Source: Nesterenkonia pannonica
GTDB taxonomy: Bacteria > Actinomycetota > Actinomycetes > Actinomycetales > Micrococcaceae
DNA: 64,000 nt
Direction of reading: 5' to 3'
NCBI RefSeq assembly: GCF_019575955.1
Contig: NZ_CP080575.1
Span: 1,674,001-1,738,000, forward strand
Part shown: positions 42,753-56,269 of the stretch, in pieces
How positions within the stretch are numbered: the first letter of the stretch is position 1
How the letters are laid out: each line of letters begins with the position of its first letter
Position numbers and translations under genes: made by a program
Notes under the pieces: model-generated
Seen by the model: the letters and a program-made list of their open reading frames with translations, nothing else
Told to the model about the DNA's origin: nothing
Database searches by the model: none

Positions 42753-42782
42753 CGCTCCAGCGTACGCCTGGAACCGGCGCGG

Positions 42783-44764
<1,982 letters not shown>

Positions 44765-44785
44765 AAGCGAGGGAAGTCGTAGAAT

Positions 44786-45807
44786 ATGGCGATGCCTTCT
44801 GCCGTCTCCGCGCCCTGCCTCGCTCTGAGCGACGTACGCTATGCCGTCGGCTCTGCACGCGCGGGCTCGGGCGTCAAGGAGATCCTCTCGGGCGTCGACC
44901 TGGCGGCGCGGCGGGGCGAGGTGACGGTCATCATCGGGCCCAATGGGGCCGGGAAGACCACGACGATGGGCATAGCTCAGGGGCTGGTGCGGCCTTCGGC
45001 GGGCACCGTGAGACTTCTGGGCGAGGATCCCTATCGGGCAAGCGCGCAGCTGCGCTCCCGCGTCGGGGTGATGCTTCAGGACGGAGGGCTGCCGCAGTCC
45101 GTGAAGCCGCGGACTCTTCTGACGCATGTCGCGAAGCTGCATCGCTCCGCCTGGCCGCTGGAGGATCTGACCCGCTTACTCGATCTCGGCGGGTTCCTGG
45201 ACCGAAGCATCCGTCGGCTCTCCGGCGGACAGCGGCAGCGCACAGCTATGGCGGCCGCGCTGATCGGCCAGCCCGAGGTCGTGTTCCTGGATGAGCCTTC
45301 GGCGGGGCTCGACCCTCAGTCTCGCCACCTGGTCTTCGACCTCATTGAGCATCTGCGCGCTCGCGGTGTGGGGATTGTGCTGACCACCCACCTGCTCGAA
45401 GAGGCACAGCGCCTGGCGGACTCTGTCTTCATCCTCAAGGACGGCGCCGTGGTCCGCCATGGCACCGTGGCTGAACTGACCGGCGACGACGCCCCGGCCG
45501 AGAGGCGCAATCTTCCCCGCTGGAACAGCGTGACGAGCTCTCGAGCCGCTCGCCCGCCCGCAAGCTGGTGTTCGCCTCGCCTCGGATCCTGACCTCCTCG
45601 GAGTTGGCGCGCGCACCATTTCCGGCCGCGCTCGACGGCGACGCCTCCAACAAGGCAGGCGCGAAGTGGGCCGTCTACGGCATCTCATCCCCGAGCGAAC
45701 TGGCAGCCGTCACCGCTTGGTGGGAGCAGATCGCGCTCATGCCCACAGAGATCAGCTTCGAAGCACGCACTCTGGAGGACGTGTTCTGGGAGGTGAGCAC
45801 CCCATGA
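44786..45807 (+). CDS. ABC transporter ATP-binding protein (ctaA-linked exporter)
   Basis: ~340 aa. Walker A IGPNGAGKTTTMGIAQGLV, signature IRRLSGGQRQRTAMAAAL, Walker B VVFLDEPSAGLDPQS, H-loop VLTTHLLEEAQRLAD: a CcmA/DrrA-type exporter ATPase. The C-terminal domain ends EARTLEDVFWEVSTP, and its TGA overlaps the permease ATG. Break near 45520; GCTTAC at 45174-45179 may be a silent-frame GCCGGC miscall. Same arrangement as the ABC-ctaA unit near sufR in mycobacteria; the cargo is unknown. Confidence 0.92.
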
Positions 45808-46569
45808 CCGTCGAGCCGCCCCATGAGTCGAGTGCTCCCGCCCCGGCTTCGGCGCACGTTCGGGTCTTGGCGCAGGGGCTGTACGAGACGCGCAATGTGC
45901 TCCGCAACGGCGAGCAGCTGCTTGTCAGTCTGCTTCTACCTCTCATGGTCCTCATCGGCGTTCATCGTCTCGATCTCGTGGTTAGCGACTCGATCCCTTC
46001 GATCGACGTGCTCACCCCAGGGGTCATCGCCCTTGCCGTCATGGCGACGGGCTTCACCGGGCAGGAATCGCCGCAGGGTTCGAACGCCAGTACGGCGTGC
46101 TGGCATACATGTCGACCACGCCGCTGGGGCCCACTGGGCTCATTCTCGGCAAAGCCGTGGCGGTCCTCGCCGTGATTGCGGTGCAGCTGATCGTACTGGG
46201 CACCGCTTGGCATCGTGCTCGGCTGGAGCCCCGATCCGGTCGGAGTTCTTTGGATGCTGCCTGCCGTGGTGGTGGGGCCGCGGCGTTCACGGCGCTGGGA
46301 CTGCTGATCGCGGAACGGTGCGCGCGGAAGCAACTCGCGCTGACGAACGTTGCGTGGGTTGTGATGGGCGCTGCTTATGGAAGCGTATTTCCGCTCAGCC
46401 ATGACGGCCTGGGCGCGGCCCTGCTTCTCATCCCCTCTGCCTCGCTCGGCGAGCTGCTGCGCGCGGCGAGCATCAGCGGCGAGCTTGCCGTCATCCCGCT
46501 TCTGATCCTGGCTTAGGCTGGGCTATCCTTGCCGTGCTGGCCGCCCGACGCTGGTTCCAGTGGAGATAG
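45804..46569 (+). CDS. ABC-2 type transporter permease
   Basis: ~255 aa, about six hydrophobic segments, among them LLVSLLLPLMVLIG, VIALAVMATGFTGQ, AVAVLAVIAVQLIVLG and AWVVMGAAYGSVFPL. Coupled to the ATPase by an ATGA overlap and followed after 10 bp by ctaA. Breaks near 46065, 46215, 46270 and 46310, and GCTTAGGC at 46511-46518 where GCCGGC (LILAGWAIL) restores the final helix and the TAG at 46567. Confidence 0.87.
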
Positions 46570-46579
46570 GTGATTCACC

Positions 46580-47613
46580 GTGGAGACCCTGACCCTGCCC
46601 TTCCGCACGATGCGGAGACGCATCGCAGCGACGCTCTCGCCCCTAGTGCGCTGGCTTCCCAGGAGATCACCCGATGGACCCTGTGGTTCGCGTGGGCGTC
46701 CCTGATCGCCAACATCGGCATCATCCTCACGGGCGGCGCGGTGAGGCTCACCGACTCCGGGCTGGGCTGCCCTGAGTGGCCCCTGTGCACCGAAGACTCC
46801 CTCGTGTCCACTCCGGAGATGGGAATCCACGGGGCGATCGAATTCGGCAATAGGCTGCTCACCTACGTGCTGGTGATCATCGCCGCCGCCATGCTGCTCT
46901 CCGTCATCAGGCTGCGCCGCACGCACAGGCCGCTGACTGTGATGTCGGCGATCATCGTGGCAGGCATACCGATCCAGGCCATCATCGGCGGCATCACCGT
47001 CTGGACCAACCTCAACCCCTGGGTCGTGGCGCTGCACTTCATCGTCTCGGCAGGCCTGGTCATGGTCGCCACCTGATCCTCAGCCGGGTGCGGCTTGAGC
47101 TCCGCTCAGGCGGGCGCGCAGATGTGCCCCTTGCCTACGGTGCCGCCGACCGAATCGCGCGGGCGACCGCCTGGACCATCCTGGGGCGGCGTGGGCGGCC
47201 GTCGTGCTGGGCACCATCGTCACGGGCACAGGGCCTCACGCGGGCGACCCCGGCTCCCCCGCCACGACTTCGACCCGCAGCTCGTCACCCAGCTGCATGT
47301 GGTGCCGGTGTATATTCTGTGCGCGGCTGCCGCGCTGCTTCTCGTGCGCACCATACGGGCAGACGCCTCCTCCGCTCAGCGACGCGCCGCCTGGTTCCTT
47401 CTCACCGTCATCGTGCTCCAGGGAGCGGTCGGCTACTGGCAGCATTTCACGGGACTTCCCGTTCAGCTCGTCTGGGTGCACATGCTGGGGTCCGCTCTGA
47501 CGATGGTCGCAGCCGCAAACGTATGGGATCGAACACTGGCGCGGTACCGAACCCGAGGACTCGGCGATCTGACGGCCCCACGGACGGCCGCGGCCGAACC
47601 GGCACTGAACTGA
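46580..47613 (+). CDS. ctaA: Heme A synthase (COX15/CtaA)
   Basis: Oxidises heme O to heme A for the aa3 oxidase. WTLWFAWASLIANIGIILTGG, AVRLTDSGLGCPEWPLC, GIHGAIEFGNRLLTYVLV with heme-ligand His, IIGGITVWTNLNPWVVALHF, TQLHVVPVYILCAAAALLLV and LPVQLVWVHMLGSALTM show eight helices and four conserved His. GTG start. Breaks near 46620, 47075, 47195 and 47265. Its place behind the palindrome-controlled ABC genes ties it to oxidase assembly. Confidence 0.94.
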
Positions 47614-47671
47614 CAGGCGCTCGGCCCACTCGGGGCGGAATGGCATCGGGCTCCATCCTGTTGGCCTCCAT

Positions 47672-48707
47672 ATGACTTCAGCACAACGCCCGCTCGCTGC
47701 TCGACCTCGCCAAAGTCACTGACGAGGAAACGATCGGCGAGGGCATCGCCCGATCTCTGCGCCTGGCCCAGACAGCAGACAGCCGCGGATACACGCGCAT
47801 ATGGTTCGCGGAGCACCACAACATGCCTCACGTAGCCTCATCGGCCACCTCCCTGCTGATTCAGCACATCGCGGCGAACACTCGAAGCGTTCGCGTCGGT
47901 GCGGGAGGAATTATGCTCCCCAACCACTCGCCCCTGGTCATCGCAGAGCAGTTCGGCACACTCGCTGAGCTCTACCCAGACCGCATCGACCTTGGGCTGG
48001 GACGAGCCCCGGGCACCGACGGAGCCACCATGCACGCGCTGCGCCGTGACGGCACTGAATCCGACCGGTTCAGCTCCGACGTGGTGGAGCTCTCCGGATA
48101 TCTCACCGGAAGGTCCCGGGTGAAGGGCGTCAATGCCTACCCGGGCTGGCGGACCGATGTGCCGCTGTGGATCCTCGGCTCATCGCTGTACGGCGCCCAG
48201 CTGGCTGCGCAGCTCGGCCTTCCGTACGCATTCGCCTCGCATTTCGCACCCCAGATGCTGGACCAGGCAGCGCAGACGTACCGGCAGAACTTCGATGCCG
48301 CACACTCGCTCGCAGGCCCGGGCGCCGAGCCGCACTTCATGGCCGCTGCCAATGTCATCGCAGCCGATACGGAGCAGGAGGCCGCAGATCAGCTGCGAGC
48401 CGCGCAGAACGGGTGGATCAAGGCCATGCTTGGCAGGAACCGTGAGCTGACGGCGCAGGATGTCGAGGCGCTGCGCGACCATCCGGCGGGCCAGCAGGTC
48501 CTGGGCATGCTCAAGGAGACCGCAGCAGGCACTCGGGATGACGTCGTGGCGTGGTTGGACGCATTCGGCGACCGCGTTGAGGCGGACGAGCTGATGCTCG
48601 TCAACCTTGCCCCGGAGGAGGACGCCCAGCACCGCACTCTCGACCTGCTCGCTCCCTCTGAGCCCGCGCCGGACCAGCCTGAGACGCCTACCTACTCGGT
48701 CGCGTAG
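47672..48707 (+). CDS. LLM class flavin-dependent oxidoreductase
   Basis: Luciferase-like monooxygenase fold. [91 protein letters not shown] and LPYAFASHF mark the MsnO8 subgroup of this family. ~345 aa. One break near 47690. Convergent with glnE, with a short overlap of the stops. Substrate unknown. Confidence 0.9.
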
Positions 48708-51694
48708 AAGAGCCGCTCGAAGACTGCTCGAGCTCGGCGAGTGCTTCGCAGGTAGTGCTCCTCAAAGTCGGCTGCGCGTCCCGGCCCGAACCCGCACCAG
48801 CGCGAGACCGCTTCAAGGTCGCGCCGGGCACTGGGCAGCACGTCGATCGTTCGCAGACCCCACACCTTGTTCCCGGAACGGACCCGGGTGCACAGCTTCC
48901 ACGCTTCGGCCAACGTGTTGGCGTCGATCGGGCTGAGCAGCTGGTCGTCGACGAGGGCGTCCAAGCCCTGGAGCGTGGATGATGTGCGCAACCGGGGAAG
49001 CTCGTGAGCGTGCTGGAGCTGCATCAGCTGGACCAGCCATTCGACGTCTGAGAGGCCGCCCCTGCCCAATTTGACGTGACGATTGGGGTCCGCGCCCCGA
49101 GGCAGCCGTTCTGCCTCCACGCGGGCCTTGATCCGGCGGATCTCTCTGATCTCCGACTCAGTGGGCGCCGTGCCGTAGCGCACCTCATCCGCGACACGGA
49201 CGAAATCAGCGGCCAGCTGAGGGCATCCGGCAATAGGACGCGCCCTGAGTAGAGCCTGACGCTCCCACACCGCGATCCAGCGGCGGTAGTACTCAGCATA
49301 GGAGTCAAGGGACCGTGACAGTGGGCCCTGCTTACCCTCGGGCCTGAGATCGGCATCGATCTGGAGCGGGCTCTCTCCTCACGGGTGGCTTCACCGGCGC
49401 TGACAGAAGCGCGGTCAGCCGCTGGGTCAGCTTCTTCGCCTGGTTAGCAGCCCCGGAGGGCTCCACACCCTCCTTTGCGCGATGGACGAAGAGAGCGTCC
49501 ATATCGGACCCGTACCCGATCTCCTGTCCGCCCTGGCGACCCATGGCCACCACGAGGAAGTCGATCTGCTGACCGGACTCGCCGTACACCTCCTGCTCCG
49601 CAACGCGCAGCGCGCCCAGGGTGACCAAGCGATCCGCATCGGAGAGGGTACGCCCCACCTGCTCGGCAGTGAGAAGACCTACGGTGTCAGCGATTGCGGT
49701 CCGCAGAACCTCTCGCTGGCGGATCAGACGCACGAGCCGGACCCCGCAGTGGGGTCCCCGCCCTCGCGCTCTGTGTGTCGAGCGAGCGAGTGCTGGGCCT
49801 CGGTCCACAGCGCATCGAAGCTGCGCGGCGCGAGCCGCTCATCGTCTCCGAGCCATCGGGCGGCCTCCGGCGAGTGCTCCAGAAGGTCCGAGATGAAGCG
49901 TGAGCCCGAAAGAATGGCGGCCAGCCGCTCAGCGGCGACCGAGGAGTCCCGCAGCATCGTCATGTACCACGGGCTGCTGCCCAATGAGTCGGAGAGCCGG
50001 CGGAAGGCCAGCAGCCCCGCGTCGGGGTCGACGCCGTCGGCCAGCCACCCGAGCATGGCGGGCAGAACCCTTCGCTGCAGCTTGGACCTGCGGCTGACTC
50101 CTGACGTCAGGGCCTGGATATGCCGCACCGCGCCCGGTGCATCCATGTACCCCAGGGCTGCGAGCCTGGCCTGAGCAGACTCGGGCGAGAGCCGAACGTC
50201 TTCATCAGACAGTGCGGCCGTGGTCGACAGCAGCGGGCGGTAGAAGATGCGTTCGTGGAAGCCGGTCACCTCGCGCGCAACGGCCTTCCATTCGTCGAGC
50301 AGTTCGCCGGGGCTCGTCGCCGGGTCTCCTGAGGGCCTCGGACGGCATGGGCGAGGGCCCTCAGATCGGCCTCCTTCTCGGGCATCAGGTGCGTCCGGCG
50401 CATGTTCGACATCTGAATGCGGTGCTCGTACAGGCGAAGCCGACGATAGGCCGCAGACATCTCCTCGGCGTCATGGCTGGAAACGTACTCCCCGGTCTCC
50501 AGCGCCGCGATGGCCGAGACTGTGTCCCGCACTCTGAGGGAGGCATCGACACGTCCATGGACGAGCTGCAGGAGCTGGACGGTGAATTCGATGTCCCGCA
50601 GCCCGCCCCGGCCAAGTTTTATTTCCCGCGCCGCGTGGTCTGAGGAGATGTTCTCGAAGACTCGGCGCCTCATCGCTTGACGTTCTCGACGAAGTTTGTC
50701 TGGGCGGAGGCCTCCCACACCAGCGGCCAGATGGCGTCCATGTAGTCCTCCCCAGCGAGGCGGAGCCTGCGATGGGGCGCGCTTTGAGCAGTGCCTGGTA
50801 CTCCCAGCCGTGAGCCCAGCGGGCGTAATACTCCTTGTGAGAGTCCAGGGTTCGGGACAGCGGGCCGTCTTTGCCCTCAGGACGGAGATTGGCGTCGACC
50901 TCCCAGAGCGCCTACTCGCCCGAGTTGGCGCCGATGATGCGCGATATGCCTACCGCCAGGTCGGCTGCGAGCGTCTGGGCGACGTCGTGCTCCATACCCT
51001 CGGGCGCTCGGTGCACGAAGATGACGTCTACGTCGGAGACGTAGTTCAGTTCGCGAGCACCGCATTTTCCCATGCCGATGACGGCCAGCTCCACCTCCGA
51101 GGCCTCCGGCCTGCGTCTGCTGAGCTCTTCGTGGGCAATGCGCAGGGCCACCTCGACTGCCGCGCCTACCAGATCCGCGAGCTGACGCGAAGCCCTGGGC
51201 TGGAACTCAGCGGGGTCTTCGGCGATGAGGTCTTCGAGCGCGAGTCGGGTGAGCTCGCGGCGGTACGCCACACGCAGGGCGGTCCCCGGCTGCTCCGCTG
51301 TGCAGGCAGATGCCAATCGTGCGTGCAGCTCCTCGGCGGAGGGGTCGCGATGCTCACTCGCATCGGAGAAGGGGCGAGGGCCTTCGATGAGGAGATCGAC
51401 GTGCTGGGGGTGCCGGATGAGGAACTCGCTGAGCGCCTGGGACGCTCCCAGCAGTCGGAGCATAGGAAGGGCTGCGGACTGACCTTTCCGGAAGAGCTCG
51501 AGAACCTCCGGCGCCCGTTCCGCGAGACGGATCAGCAGCAGCAGCGCCTGATCGGGGTCCGGTGCGCAGCGCATCTGCTCAACCAGATCCTCGGTGGGGA
51601 TGGCCTCCAGCTGGCTGTCCGCCAGGAACCTCTTGGCACGGGCAGTGTCCTGGAACCCTGCTGCGATCAGTCTTCGAACAGATTGCTCCTGCAT
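48692..51694 (-). CDS. glnE: Bifunctional glutamine synthetase adenylyltransferase/adenylyl-removing enzyme
   Basis: ~1000 aa with two nucleotidyltransferase halves. N half: [26 protein letters not shown] (two pieces), [37 protein letters not shown] half: [57 protein letters not shown]. The repeated layout is diagnostic. It adenylylates and deadenylylates glutamine synthetase. Breaks near 50910, 50745, 50320, 49745 and 49375. 26 bp downstream of glnA, same strand. Confidence 0.95.
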
Positions 51695-51719
51695 GCCGGG
51701 CTCCTCTCTGCGCGCGGTA

Positions 51720-53058
51720 TCAGACCGCGCCGAGGTAGCTGCTCACCTCGAACGGCGAGACGTTGACCCGGTAGGCGTCCCACTCCTGGCGTTTGTTCCG
51801 GAGGAATATTTCGAAGAGCTGCTCACCGAGAATCTCGGCGACCAGCTCCGAGTCCTCCATCTGACGGAGGGCTTCGTGCAGGGTGCCGGGAAGAGGCTTG
51901 ATGTCCATGGCGCGGCGCTCGGCCGATGTCAGCGACCAGACGTCCTCGCTGGTGGGGTCGGGCAGCTCGTAGCCCTCGCGGATGCCTCTCAGGTAGGCGC
52001 CGATCACCGCAGCATAGGCAAGGTATGGGTTCGCGGCGCTGTCGATGCCTCGGAACTCCACCCGTGCGGAGCCACCCTTGTTGGGCTTGTACAGCGGCAC
52101 GCGCAGCAGTGCGGAGCGGTTGTTGTGGCCCCAGGAGACGTGGCTGGGGGCTTCTCCTCCCCACAGGCGCTTGTATGAGTTCACGAACTGATTGGTCACG
52201 GCGGTGATCTCAGGGGCGTGCGTCAGAACGCCGGCGATGAACTGACGCGCCGTCGCAGAGAGGTTGAACTCGGTGTTCGCAGCGTAGAACGCGTTGGTGT
52301 CGCCCTCGAAGAGGCTGAAGTGAGTATGCATCGCCGAACCGGGATGATCGCTGAACGGCTTCGGCATGAACGTGGCGTACTTGCCGTGCTGGAGCGCCAC
52401 CTCCTTGACGATGGTGCGGAACGTCATCATGTTGTCGGCCATGGTCAGAGCGTCCGCGTAGCGCAGGTCGATCTCGTGCTGGCCCGGCCCCACCTCGTTG
52501 TGGCTGAACTCCACAGAGATGCCCACTGCTTCGAGCATGTTGACGGTATGGCGCCGCAGGTCCTGGGACACAGACCCGGTCAGGTGGTCGAAGTAGCTTA
52601 CCTGATCAGCGGGGTGCAGGCTCCCGCTGCTGTCAGGGCGGTCCGAGTCCAGCAGATAGAACTCGACTTCTGGGTGGGTGTAGCAGGTGAACCCCATCTC
52701 CGCAGCGGCATCGAGCTGGCGCCTCAGCACGTGTCGCGGATCCCCGCGGCTTAGCTTCTTCGTCAGGCGTCAGAACGTCGCAGAACATACGAGACGTGGG
52801 CTCGTCCTCTCCCCGCCAAGGAAGGATCTGGAAGCTGGAGGGATCGGGCTTCAGGAGCATGTCCGACTCGGAGATGCGTGAGAGTCCCTCGATGGAGGAG
52901 CCGTCGAAGCCCAGTCCTTCGCTGAAGGCTCCTTCGACTTCGGCAGGCGCCAGCGCCACAGACTTCAGGGACCCGACCACGTCGGTGAACCAGAGGCGCA
53001 CAAACCGGACATCGCGCTCCTCGATGGTGCGCAGTACAAACTCCTGCTGGCGATCCAT
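51720..53058 (-). CDS. glnA: Glutamine synthetase type I (short, GSI-alpha/GlnA2-like)
   Basis: ~446 aa. RFVRLWFTDVVGSLKSVAL, EGLGFDGSSIEGLSRISESD, PEVEFYLL, SVEFSHNEVGPGQHEIDL, FMPKPFSDHPGSAMHTHFS, NSYKRLW, RVEFRGIDSAANPYLA. The NLYxLP-type adenylylation loop of GSI-beta is not present before the C-terminus, so this looks like the GlnA2 form even though glnE is next to it. GCTTAGC at 52749-52755 (expected GCCGGC, EEAGRGDPRH) breaks the frame. Shared strand with glnE. Confidence 0.95.
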
Positions 53059-53139
53059 TGGCTCAAGCCTCCCTGCTGGGTGTTTCGTGCTATCGATCGT
53101 CACTCTACCCAAATGCGGAGACACAGTACTGTTGCACCC

Positions 53140-54010
53140 ATGAGTTCCGAATCACCTTTGCATGGGGAGAAGACTCCTGCGGATCCTCAGACGGGGCAGC
53201 GCAGCGCTGAAAGAATCGCCCCGCTCGCATTCGCACGCACCACCTGCTCCAGCTCAAGGAGGCTGGGCAGAGGTTCACGATGCTGACCGCCTACGACGGG
53301 AGCATCGCCTCAGCGTTCGAGGAGTCTGGGGTGGAGGTGCTCCTGGTGGGAGACTCGGCTGCCAACGTGATGATGAAGTCGGGGACGACGCTGCCGATCA
53401 CGGTGGACGACATGATGGTGTTCGCCCGGTCAGTGACCAACGCCGTGCAGCGCCCGCTGGTCGTGGTGGATCTTCCGTTCGGCTCGTATGAGATCTCTTC
53501 GCAGCAGGCTGTGGAGACGTCCGTTCGCTTCATGAAGGAGGCCGCGTGCACGCGGTCAAGCTCGAAGGTGGGGCTGAGAGGGCCGAAGCCGTCAGGGCGA
53601 TCGTCGACGCGGGCATCCCGGTCATGGGCCACGTAGGCTTCACCCCGCAGTCAGAGCACGCCATGGGGCTACCGCGTGCAGGGACGCGGCGAGGCTGGGC
53701 AGAAGGTCATCGATGATGCGTTGGCCGTGCAGGAGGCAGGGGCGTTCGCCGTCGTGATGGAGATGGTGCCCGCCGATGTCGCCGCGGAGGCCGAGAGGCA
53801 GCTGGCCGTCCCGACGATCGGCATCGGAGTAAGCAACGCCACGACGGGACAGGTCCTGGTGTGGCAGGACATGCTCGGGCTCAATGGTGGACGAGTTCCC
53901 GGTTCGTGAAGCAGTACGCGGATCTGAGAGCGGTCGTTCACCAGGCAGTCGCCCAGTATCGCGAAGACGTCGAGTCGGGCGCGTTCCCTGCCGCGGAGCA
54001 CTCCTTCTGA
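53140..54010 (+). CDS. panB: 3-methyl-2-oxobutanoate hydroxymethyltransferase
   Basis: Pantothenate pathway enzyme. [99 protein letters not shown] and [14 protein letters not shown]. The near-invariant IGIGAG reads IGIGVS at 53829-53834: GTAAGC stands for GCCGGC. Breaks near 53245, 53550, 53670 and 53897. Divergent from glnA. Confidence 0.94.
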
Positions 54011-54028
54011 CGCCTCCGGGACCGCCCG

Positions 54029-54205
54029 CTAGCCCTCTCGCTCCTCTTTGAGCATCTCGTCGTAGCTCTCGGACCGCTCCCGAGCCTGCTCGAGCGCCTG
54101 CTCAGCGGCCTCCCGGCTGGAGTAGGGCCCCATGAGGTGCTTCCAGCTGGACTTCCGCCCCTCCTCCACCTCACCTGTGGTCACGTTGTACCAGTACTCA
54201 GACAT
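54029..54205 (-). CDS. Small SPOR-like protein (58 aa)
   Basis: MSEYWYNVTTGEVEEGRKSS leads into GPYSSREAAEQALEQARERSE and an acidic tail. The pattern W-Y-N-V-x-T-G-x-V-E with GPYxSREEAExAL is a small actinobacterial family often labelled SPOR domain-containing; role unknown. It lies between panB and map on the opposite strand, a neighbourhood common in Micrococcales. Confidence 0.75.
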   Translation of the reverse strand: MSEYWYNVTTGEVEEGRKSSWKHLMGPYSSREAAEQALEQARERSESYDEMLKEEREG

Positions 54206-54275
54206 GGGCTCAGGATACGCCCTACGCCCTTCCGCGAGGGGAATGCAGGAGGCTGGAGCAGATAGGCTGTCAGGC

Positions 54276-55163
54276 ATGTCACCAGCTGGTTCCGCCGCCC
54301 CTGTCGGCACGCTGACCAAAGGCACAGTCTCTCCCCGACGATCGGTGCCGCCGCAGATCCCACAGCCGGAGTACGTCGGAAAGCAGGTTCCCGAGAGCTA
54401 CACCGGGCCGGACGCCTTCGATCAGGCCACCATCGAACGGATCCGAGCAGCTTAGTAGGCTCGCCGCCGACGCGATGGTCGCGACCGGGAAGCTCATCAA
54501 GCCAGGAGTCACCACCGACGAGCTGGACGCGTTCGCCCATGACTTCCTGACCCAGCGAGGTGCATACCCTCCTGCCTGGGCTACCGCGGCTTCCCAAGTC
54601 CATCTGCACCTCTGTCAACGAAGTGGTCTGCCACGGCATCCCCGACTCGACCGTGCTGGCTGACGGCGACATCGTGAACCTGGACATCACCGCCTACCTC
54701 GACGGTGTGCACGGCGACCACAACGTCACGTTCACCGTCGGCGAGGTGGATGAGGAGTCGCGGCTCCTCGTGGAACGGTCGCACGAGGCCATGATGCGGG
54801 CATCCGCGCGGTCAAGCCCGGCCGTCCCATCAATGTGATCGGACGGGCCATCGAGGTCTACGCTCGACGGTTCGGCTACGGCTCGGTGCGCGAGTTCATC
54901 GGCCACGGAGTGGGCCCCGCCTTCCACACCGGGCTGGTGATCCCCACTACGATGCGGCTCCCGACTACTCGCAGCCGCTCGAGCCCGGGATGGTGTTTAC
55001 AGTCGAGCCGATGATCACCCTGGGAACCCGTCAGTTCGAGCTGTGGGAGGACGGGTGGACGGCAGTGACGCGCGATCGCCGCCGAACTGCCCAATTTGAG
55101 CACACACTGGTTGTCACTGAAGACGGCGCAGAGATCCTGACCCTGCCCACCGAGAACGCCTGA
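54276..55163 (+). CDS. map: Methionine aminopeptidase type Ic (N-terminal extension)
   Basis: Removes initiator Met. N-terminal ~45 residues are Pro-rich ([19 protein letters not shown]), as in actinobacterial MAP type 1c. Metal ligands: [17 protein letters not shown] (two Asp), [15 protein letters not shown] (His), [12 protein letters not shown] (Glu) and [10 protein letters not shown] region. GCTTAGT at 54450-54456 replaces GCCGGC (IRAAGRLAADAM). Further breaks near 54572, 54800 and 54948. Confidence 0.94.
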
Positions 55164-55177
55164 GGAGAAGAGGGACC

Positions 55178-56049
55178 ATGACCTCTGCTGCTGTCAATCG
55201 TCCTGCCGGGGCGCCCCGGCCGCTGAAGCCCTCGGCCCGGCGAGCGCCGCGCTGAGGGATCTCCCGCGCTGCGCCATCGGCGTCGACGTCGGCGGCACAG
55301 GGATCAAAGGCGGCATCGTCGACCTCGAGGCGGGAGACCTCATCAGCAAGCGAGTCCGCTTCGACACGCCCCAGCCAAGCTACTCCTGAGGCCGTGCGGG
55401 ACACCGTGGACCGGGTGCTGCAGAAGCTTGCCTCCCACCCCGAGTGCCCCGCGGAGGAGCAGCTCGCGGTGGGTGTGACGTTCCCGGCCATTGTGATCGA
55501 CAACGTCGTCCTCTCGGCAGCGAACATCGATCCGTCCTGGATCGACTGCGACGCAGGTCAGCTCCTGAGCGCGCTTCCCGGCAGAACAGCGTGCCTGAAC
55601 GATGCGGACGCTGCTGGGTTGGCGGAGGCCCGCTACGGCGCAAGCGACGGCAGGAGCGGCACGATCATGATGATCACGCTGGGCACCGGGGTGGGGTCCG
55701 CCCTGATCCATGACGGTGTGCTGGTTCCGAATTCTGAGCTCGGACACGTGGAGCTCGACGGCGTGGTAGCAGAGACGGTGTTCTCCGCACGTGCCCGGGA
55801 GAGGAACCAACAGCCGTGGGACGAGTACGGAAAGGGCCTGGCTCGATATCTTGCTCACCTGTGGCGCATCCAACCGGTGTCTCAGTTCATCATCGGTGGG
55901 GCATCTCCACTCGGGCTGAGGACTTCCTCCCCTATGTGACGGGCCTGCGCGCCGAGGTGTCCGTGGCCAAATTCCAGAAGAACGCAGGGATCGTCGGCGC
56001 TGCGCTCTTCGCAGCCGAACAGGCTCAGGCGGCAGGGCTGCGCGAGTAG
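55178..56049 (+). CDS. ppgK: Polyphosphate glucokinase
   Basis: ROK-family kinase phosphorylating glucose with polyphosphate or ATP. CAIGVDVGGTGIKGGIVDLE binds phosphate, then GVTFPAIVIDNVV, CLNDADAAGLAEARYG with the catalytic Asp, MMITLGTGVGSALIHDG, SELGHVELDG and QFIIGGG.STRAEDFLP. A GAGGAGAAGAGGGACC leader precedes the ATG. The first ~30 residues before the kinase fold are out of frame by one base (~55240); other breaks near 55378 and 55900. Confidence 0.93.
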
Positions 56050-56096
56050 CTGCTGACAGCTGCGTCTCCGCTACACTGGGTGACCGCATCCAGCAC

Positions 56097-56170
56097 GCGC
56101 CGATAGCTCAGTTGGTTAGAGCACTGCGTTTACACCGCAGGTGTCGGGGGTTCGAGTCCCTCTCGGCGCA
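56097..56170 (+). tRNA. tRNA-Val (anticodon TAC)
   Basis: Acceptor GCGCCGA/TCGGCGC, D arm GCTC..GAGC, anticodon stem CTGCG/CGCAG with loop TTTACAC (TAC), T loop TTCGAGT. It reads GTA. An integrase gene starts 100 bp downstream, so its 3' half is the likely phage attachment site. Confidence 0.97.
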
Positions 56171-56269
56171 CCGAAAGATCGTTGATATGACAGGGATCGA
56201 GGCCCAACACCTCGCGAAATGTTCCCAAATCACACGAAGATGTTCCCACGACAGGCATATGCTTGGGTA

